Source: Pseudomonadota bacterium (GTDB lineage: Bacteria > Pseudomonadota > Gammaproteobacteria > Burkholderiales > Gallionellaceae). From it: DNA of 7,387 bases. The stretch lies in assembly GCA_021822115.1 (NCBI GenBank), contig JAJZSA010000094.1, forward strand, positions 1 through 7,387, written 5' to 3'. A program made the translations under genes and the position numbers. The notes beneath the pieces were generated by a model. It was not told where the DNA came from. It saw only the letters and a list, made by a program, of their open reading frames with translations, and searched no databases. Of this stretch, positions 1 through 4,672 are shown piece after piece. Within the stretch, counting starts at the first letter, position 1; the number at the start of each line of letters is the position of its first letter.

Positions 1-1
1 G

Positions 2-370
2 AACCTCATCCAGTGTTTCGGCCACTACATCCTCAACCACCAGTTCGCCGACCTGGCTGCGGCGCTGGGCCACACCAAGGCGGCTGGACGACGCGAGGCC
101 GCGGTGGAGAAAGTCGGCAGATTATGTCTGCGCTATTGCCTGCGCTTCCTCATGCAAGAGAATGAGGTCGCAGCCTTCCGCTATTTCCGGCTTGCCGAGG
201 CGATCCTGCCCTCTATAGTCGATGATGTTAATTTCAAAAAACTGGCTGGGTATTGGCAAGCATCGCGCGAAGACCAAATGAAGATCATTACCGAATTGGC
301 TAACGACCTGAACTTGCACTCACGCGCGTTCACCTATCCGGCTCCGCCCAATAGCATCCCCTGCCAATGA
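2..370 (+). CDS. C-terminal fragment of an unrecognised helical protein
   Basis: An open frame enters from the left edge and ends at TGA 368-370, giving about 122 residues of a protein whose start lies outside the window. A GTG at 104 could serve as a start, but the frame is open and protein-like before it (NLIQCFGHYILNHQF), so a truncated longer gene is the better reading. The visible part is rich in Ala, Leu, Arg and aromatic residues, looks all-helical, and shows no membrane segment or cofactor motif. It ends in a Pro-rich tail (YPAPPNSIPCQ). Similar helical tails follow the catalytic domain in some family 2 glycosyltransferases, and the downstream genes would suit that, but this is a guess from context. 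It lies 20 bases before the radical SAM gene on the same strand, so co-transcription is likely. The stretch around 210-300 looks richer in A+T than the rest. Confidence 0.6.
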   Translation, partial: NLIQCFGHYILNHQFADLAAALGHTKAAGRREAAVEKVGRLCLRYCLRFLMQENEVAAFRYFRLAEAILPSIVDDVNFKKLAGYWQASREDQMKIITELANDLNLHSRAFTYPAPPNSIPCQ

Positions 371-390
371 CGGTGTGCTAATGGAACAGG

Positions 391-1977
391 TTGCCGGCAG
401 ATGACCTTAACCCATACCTGCGATATCGACTGGAGACCATATTGCCCGACGTGATCCATCCCCCCACATACCGGCCGTATCTCATCCTCAATACGACCCA
501 GCGCTGCAACTACCGTTGCCGTATGTGCTATTGGGGAAAGCCGGAAGTGGCGCGAAGCCTGCGCCAGAGCGACCAGAACATGCCCATGGACCTGTACCGC
601 CGCGCACTGGAGGAAAGCGTGCCCTACGGCCGCGCCCTGTGTCTGGCTGGCGGCGGAGAATTCCTGATGGACCCGCAGCATGAGGAGCGGCTACAGATCC
701 TGGGCGAGACGCTGCGCGACCATCCGGAGATCATGCTGTATCAGACGACGAATGGCTCCCTGCTGACGGCGGACAACCTGAAGTTCCTTGCCGGCGTCAA
801 AAAGGTCGGCCTGACCCTCTCCATCGATTCGGTCGACCCGCTGATCTACGCGTCCATCAGGCGGCCAGGCGACCTGTCCAAAGTCAGAAGCACCATCAGG
901 ACCCTGCGCGAACAATTGCACGGCTTGGGGCTCGAAGAGATCCACCTGCGCCTGAACATGGTGCTCATGAAGCGCAACGTCTTCTCCTTGCCCGCATTGC
1001 TGCACTTCGCCAAAGAGGTCCAGGCGGTCGTCTTCGTGGATCATCCGCAAGGTTTCGGTCCCGATGATCTGCATCATGAATCCCTGTTCCGGTATCCGGC
1101 GTTTGCCAATGTCTTCCTGAAAAAGTGCCAGTCACTGGCCGCCACCCTCAACGTCGAATTCCAGCGCCCCCCCGCATTTGCCATCGAGCTGGCGGAGATC
1201 GATGCCTATCGCGACAGCCTGAAGGAGAGGAAGCTATCGTGCTATCAGCTGGATACCGACGGGCCGGTGCAGGTATCGCCGAATGGCGATGTTTCGGTAT
1301 GCTGCCAGAATCTGGTGTTCGGCAATCTGGGACAGCAGTCGTTCAAAGAGATCTTCTTCAGCCCGCGTTACAACGAATATCGTCAGGCCATCGCGGCGGG
1401 CAAACCGTTGGCGCCGTGTGACCGCTGTCGTCACCTGTACCGCAATGCGCCGTATCTGTACGACTCGAATGTCTACAGCATGGACATCCCGCCGGAAGTG
1501 CGCAACCTCGATCCGGAGCCGGACTTCGAGAAGGAAGGTTTCTTCGACTGGCTGGACGAACTATCCGACAAGCAGTTGCGACACCACCTGCGGCTGGATT
1601 ACCGCACCAACGCAAGCTGGCTTGCCGACCACGGCATCTCGGCAGAGATCGCCGATTTCGAACGCTTGCAGAAAATGAATGCCATGTTCCTGTCCCTGAT
1701 ACAGACGGGAAGCAAAGTCCTCGTCTGCCCCGCTGGCAAGCAGGCTGCTTGGCTGATGAGATACTCGATCCTCTCCCATGCAAACATCGTTGGATTCGCC
1801 GACCGCAATCCGGATCTGCACGGCAAGCCATTCCATGGGCATACGGTCATTGCGCCCAAGGACATCCCGTCGCTCAAGCCGGATGTCGTCCTGATCGCCT
1901 CCGACATCCACAATATCCGCATCGGTAGGGAACTGGCATACCTGGAAAAGGAGGGCATCAAGCTGATGCCCATATGA
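391..1977 (+). CDS. Radical SAM/SPASM-like protein with Rossmann-like C-terminal domain
   Basis: The protein is probably a radical S-adenosylmethionine enzyme of unknown substrate. Residues 39-46 hold the CxxxCxxC motif (C39, C43, C46) that binds the SAM-cleaving 4Fe-4S cluster. GGGE at 87-90 matches the SAM-contacting motif, and LTLSIDS at 141-147 fits a later barrel strand. A second cysteine set (C284, C304/C305, C343, C346) in a VSPNGDVSVCC...CDRC setting is typical of a SPASM/twitch region holding an auxiliary cluster. After a charged helical linker (about 370-438), residues 440-528 read as an alpha/beta Rossmann-like unit (KVLVCPAGK...IVGFADRNPDLHGKPFHG...DVVLIAS). This resembles the nucleotide-sugar-type domains at the C-terminus of sugar C-methyltransferases, but it lacks a clean GxGxxG. 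The start is uncertain. TTG 391 is the first possible start after an in-frame TAA at 379, but has no well-spaced ribosome site. TTG 442 follows GGAGA (432-436) at 5 bases and still keeps the cysteine motif. It sits in a tight operon with the next gene 4 bases on. Confidence 0.88.
   Translation: MPADDLNPYLRYRLETILPDVIHPPTYRPYLILNTTQRCNYRCRMCYWGKPEVARSLRQSDQNMPMDLYRRALEESVPYGRALCLAGGGEFLMDPQHEERLQILGETLRDHPEIMLYQTTNGSLLTADNLKFLAGVKKVGLTLSIDSVDPLIYASIRRPGDLSKVRSTIRTLREQLHGLGLEEIHLRLNMVLMKRNVFSLPALLHFAKEVQAVVFVDHPQGFGPDDLHHESLFRYPAFANVFLKKCQSLAATLNVEFQRPPAFAIELAEIDAYRDSLKERKLSCYQLDTDGPVQVSPNGDVSVCCQNLVFGNLGQQSFKEIFFSPRYNEYRQAIAAGKPLAPCDRCRHLYRNAPYLYDSNVYSMDIPPEVRNLDPEPDFEKEGFFDWLDELSDKQLRHHLRLDYRTNASWLADHGISAEIADFERLQKMNAMFLSLIQTGSKVLVCPAGKQAAWLMRYSILSHANIVGFADRNPDLHGKPFHGHTVIAPKDIPSLKPDVVLIASDIHNIRIGRELAYLEKEGIKLMPI
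1953..1971 (+). promoter_or_regulatory. Seven-base-pair hairpin between an SD-like AAGGAGG and the next start
   Basis: GGGCATC (1953-1959) and GATGCCC (1965-1971) are perfect inverted repeats around a 5-base loop (AAGCT). They lie in the last codons of the radical SAM/SPASM gene, 10 bases before the ATG of the B12-type radical SAM gene. The stem partly overlaps AAGGAGG (1948-1954), the only strong Shine-Dalgarno-like sequence near that start, which is otherwise too far away (27 bases). Folding could hide the site or bring it closer, so a role in translational coupling is possible. No T-run follows, so it is not an intrinsic terminator. It may also be chance, because the bases are constrained by coding for EGIKLMPI. 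Confidence 0.3.
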
Positions 1978-1981
1978 ACCG

Positions 1982-3778
1982 ATGAAAAACTATCTGCTCG
2001 TACTCCCCAAAGAAGCGGCCAAAGTCTCCGGCGGCTACAACGTGTTCCCGATCGGGATCGCCTATGTCTCCGCCTACATCAAATCGCAGGGGCATAACGT
2101 ATTCACTGCCAACCTGGAGTTCCATGACGGCAGTACCCATGAAGCACTGAAGCGCCTCATCGAGGCACACGACATCGACGTACTCGGCACCTCCGGCCTG
2201 AGCCGCGACTATCCCCGCCTCAAGGAACTGATCGACATCGCCCGCGCCATCAAACCGACCATCAAGATCGTGGTGGGCGGCGGCATCATCAGCGGTGACC
2301 CGGAACCGGCCATGATCGCGCTCGACGCCGATTTCGGCGTGATCGGCCAAGGCGAGATCACCATGCACGAGCTCGCGACCGCACTGGACAATGACCAGCC
2401 CTATGACAACGTGCCCGGACTGATCTTCAAGCGTGGAGACGGCTATATAACGACCGAAGTCAGAAAGGACATCAAGGATCTCGATTTATTGCCCTTCCCG
2501 GACTATGACGGATTCGCCTATCCGGAATACATGAAGCAGACCAACTGCGAAGCGGCCTATATCACCGCCAGCCGTTCCTGTCCCTTCAAGTGCACATTCT
2601 GCTTCCATCCCTCCGGCGACAAATATCGCAAACGCTCCCTGGACAACATCTTCCAGGAGCTCGACATGCTGGTCGAGAAATATCCCTTCCAGGTCTTGCA
2701 GGTCAGCGACGAGCTGTTTGCTCCGAAACGCGACCGGGTGATCGAGTTCTGCAAGCGCATCGCGCCATACAAGCTGAAATGGGCGGTGCAGCTCCGGGTG
2801 TGCGACGTCGATGAAGAACTGTTGAAGATGATGAAGGATTCCGGCTGCATCTCCATCAGCTATGGCATCGAGAGTGCCGATGACAAGATCCTGACCAGCA
2901 TGATCAAAAAGATCACGCTGGAGCAGATTAACAAAGCACTGGCACTGACGCACGAGATCGGCATCGACATCCAGGGCAGCCTGATCTTCGGCGATTCCGC
3001 CGAAACGCGCGAAACGGTCAGGAACTCGCTCAAGTGGTATGACGAGCACCTGCACTACGCGCTGGATCTGAACATGATCCACATCTTCCCGGGCACCCTG
3101 CTCTACCGCAATGCGATGACGCTGGGCATCGTGAAAGACCCGGTGCAGTTCCTCAAAGATGGCTGCCCGCTCATCAATGTGTCCATGCTGACCGACCAGG
3201 AATACAAGGATCTGTCGTCGAATCTGTATGAACGCAACATGCGTGCGAAGTACGAACCCGAGGTGTTTTCCATCAGCGATGTCCAGGAAGATGGAAGTTG
3301 CATCGCGCATATGACCTGCAACAAATGTGGCTGCCCACAGGACTTCACCGTAGATACCCTGCATATCCACCGCACCTTCTGCCCCGAGTGTCGCCAGCGT
3401 TACTATCTCGATCCCTTCAAATACCTGGCGCTACCGGGCATCCTGCCCGAACTCCCTGCGCAAAAGCCCATCGTCCTCTGGGGGGCGGGCGAACTTTGCA
3501 TCAAGCTGCTGGATCATTATCCCGCACTACAGGATGAGCGCTTCGTGGTCGTGGATAGTTCTAAGTCCCGCCAGGGATACTCGGTGTGCGGCAAACCTAT
3601 CCTTCCCCCAAACTACCTCGATGAACACAAAATCGATACGGTGATCCTGACCGTGGTGCGCCGCAAGCATGAGATCATGCGCCAGTTAAGCAATTATCCA
3701 ACCGTAACCAACATATTGCTGCCCGCCGCACGCAAGGTGGATGACTGCACTGCACGCTTCACTCTGGAGAATATCTGA
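1982..3778 (+). CDS. B12-binding-type radical SAM protein with zinc-ribbon-like and Rossmann-like C-terminal parts
   Basis: The 598-residue protein has four recognisable parts. Residues 1-140 look like the cobalamin-binding fold of class B radical SAM enzymes (FPIGIAYVSAYIKSQGHNV, then KIVVGGGIIS and DFGVIGQGE). The DxHxxG histidine ligand is not seen, as is common in this class. Residues 195-400 form the radical SAM barrel with CPFKCTFC (C200, C204, C207) and the Elp3-like stretch SISYGIESADDKIL. Residues 446-470 hold CNKCGC...CPEC, a zinc-ribbon-like pair of CxxC knuckles. Residues 497-580 form a Rossmann-like unit (VLWGAGELCIKLL...VVVDSSKSRQGYSVCGKPI...DTVILTV) like those that bind nucleotides or nucleotide-sugars. 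Relatives methylate unactivated carbons or carry out other radical chemistry on small molecules, lipids or peptides; the substrate here cannot be read. The start ATG at 1982 lies 4 bases after the preceding stop and lacks a close ribosome site, so translational coupling is likely. The next gene starts directly after the stop. Confidence 0.9.
   Translation: MKNYLLVLPKEAAKVSGGYNVFPIGIAYVSAYIKSQGHNVFTANLEFHDGSTHEALKRLIEAHDIDVLGTSGLSRDYPRLKELIDIARAIKPTIKIVVGGGIISGDPEPAMIALDADFGVIGQGEITMHELATALDNDQPYDNVPGLIFKRGDGYITTEVRKDIKDLDLLPFPDYDGFAYPEYMKQTNCEAAYITASRSCPFKCTFCFHPSGDKYRKRSLDNIFQELDMLVEKYPFQVLQVSDELFAPKRDRVIEFCKRIAPYKLKWAVQLRVCDVDEELLKMMKDSGCISISYGIESADDKILTSMIKKITLEQINKALALTHEIGIDIQGSLIFGDSAETRETVRNSLKWYDEHLHYALDLNMIHIFPGTLLYRNAMTLGIVKDPVQFLKDGCPLINVSMLTDQEYKDLSSNLYERNMRAKYEPEVFSISDVQEDGSCIAHMTCNKCGCPQDFTVDTLHIHRTFCPECRQRYYLDPFKYLALPGILPELPAQKPIVLWGAGELCIKLLDHYPALQDERFVVVDSSKSRQGYSVCGKPILPPNYLDEHKIDTVILTVVRRKHEIMRQLSNYPTVTNILLPAARKVDDCTARFTLENI
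3317..3391 (+). other. Zinc-ribbon-like CxxC...CxxC module inside the B12-type radical SAM gene
   Basis: Codons for residues 446-470 give C446, C449, C451, C467 and C470, that is two CxxC knuckles 17 residues apart with an extra cysteine after the first. The spacing and the pattern CNKCGC...TFCPEC fit a structural zinc ribbon. It lies after the radical SAM barrel and before the Rossmann-like unit. An iron-sulfur cluster instead of zinc is possible but less likely, given the classic ribbon spacing. The metal is inferred. Confidence 0.55.
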
Positions 3779-4663
3779 ATGAGCGAAACCACTCGCAACC
3801 TGTACGCGGCCAAGCGCGCCCCGTATTACATCTTCGCGCTGGACTACCAGCAGCAATCCGCCGGGATACGGGCACTCCATTACCTGTGCCATGCGCTCAA
3901 TGAAAGCGGCCAGGAAGCCTATGTCACCTGTGCCGGCACGGCGGCGCATCTGCGCACACCGGTGCTGACCGAGAACATCATGCTGCAGCACCATGAGACC
4001 AAACGTCGCCCCATCGTCGTTTACCCGGAGATCATGTCTGGCGACCCGCTGGGCGCTGGCGGCGTAGTGGTGCGCTGGCTGCTGAACAAACCCGGCCTGA
4101 TCGCCGGCGACACCGAATTCCCGGACAGCGATCTGATCTTCGCCTACGACATGTCGTATCTGCCGGCTGGCTGGCTGGGCAAATCGCTGCATGTCCCGAC
4201 CTGCGACCTCGCCATCTTCAACAATGAAGACAACCCACACGATGACCGGCGCGACCTTACCTGTTTCTATGCGCACAAATATCTGCATGCCGGCGGCAAG
4301 CTGACGCCGCACGTCAAGGATGCAGTCAGCCTATGCAAGGACCAGCCGCTCAGCAAACAGGAGATCGCCAATATCCTGCGCCGCGCGAAGGTGCTCTACA
4401 TCTATGAACAGACCGCCCTGCTGGCAGAAGCGCTGCTGTGCGGTTGTCCGGTGGCCGTGATCGATACGGACTACTGGCCCAACCATGCCGCCCCCTATGT
4501 TGCAGACTGGGGGGTCAGTTATTTCGATGACAGCCCAGAAGCCTTGGCGCTGGCAAAATCCAAAGTGCCGAACTACCAAGCCCTCCACCAGCGCCTGATC
4601 GACCAGGCCTGGCAAGACATCGATAACTTCATCGACATCACTCAACAAGCGATGAAAAAATGA
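3779..4663 (+). CDS. Probable glycosyltransferase (GT-B-like)
   Basis: The 294-residue protein has features of a GT-B-type glycosyltransferase. Near the N-terminus, SAGIRALHYLCHALNESGQEAYV (27-49) matches the opening helix and strand in which such enzymes describe a host chain handler. YPEIMSGDPLGAGGVVVRWLLNKPG (82-106) is a stretch I associate with a family of polysaccharide-cluster transferases. The C-terminal half holds YEQTALLAEALLCGCPVAVI (208-227), equivalent to the E..E donor-binding helix of GT4-like enzymes, although E210 and E217 are six residues apart rather than the usual seven. No signal peptide or membrane segment is seen, so it is probably cytoplasmic. Length is short compared with typical 350-400 residue GT4 enzymes. 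The ATG follows the previous TGA with no gap, and GGAGA (3766-3770) lies 8 bases upstream, a good ribosome site. Donor and acceptor are unknown. It probably works on the same glycan as the two radical SAM enzymes before it, which is inference from the operon. Confidence 0.75.
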   Translation: MSETTRNLYAAKRAPYYIFALDYQQQSAGIRALHYLCHALNESGQEAYVTCAGTAAHLRTPVLTENIMLQHHETKRRPIVVYPEIMSGDPLGAGGVVVRWLLNKPGLIAGDTEFPDSDLIFAYDMSYLPAGWLGKSLHVPTCDLAIFNNEDNPHDDRRDLTCFYAHKYLHAGGKLTPHVKDAVSLCKDQPLSKQEIANILRRAKVLYIYEQTALLAEALLCGCPVAVIDTDYWPNHAAPYVADWGVSYFDDSPEALALAKSKVPNYQALHQRLIDQAWQDIDNFIDITQQAMKK

Positions 4664-4672
4664 TGGTGAGGC

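Noticed and set aside
392..399. TGCCGGCA palindrome at the start of the radical SAM gene as an operator
   Set aside because: Eight bases is too short to claim, and there is no promoter-like sequence or gap beside it.
381..404. ATG 381 as a start or small peptide before the radical SAM gene
   Set aside because: It reads only seven codons to a TGA, in a frame different from the gene, and has no good ribosome site.
1167..1173. Run of seven C bases in the first radical SAM gene as a phase-variation or frameshift site
   Set aside because: The reading frame continues without disturbance, the run is short, and it encodes an ordinary Arg-Pro-Pro stretch.
2486..3370. A 294-codon open frame on the - strand inside the B12-type radical SAM gene
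   Set aside because: Same antisense register effect; the + strand carries the conserved motifs and the minus-strand product shows no recognisable family.
3686..4312. A 208-codon minus-strand open frame spanning the junction of the second radical SAM gene and the glycosyltransferase gene
   Set aside because: Both real genes happen to use the same frame, so the antisense frame stays open across the junction; no family features were seen in its product.
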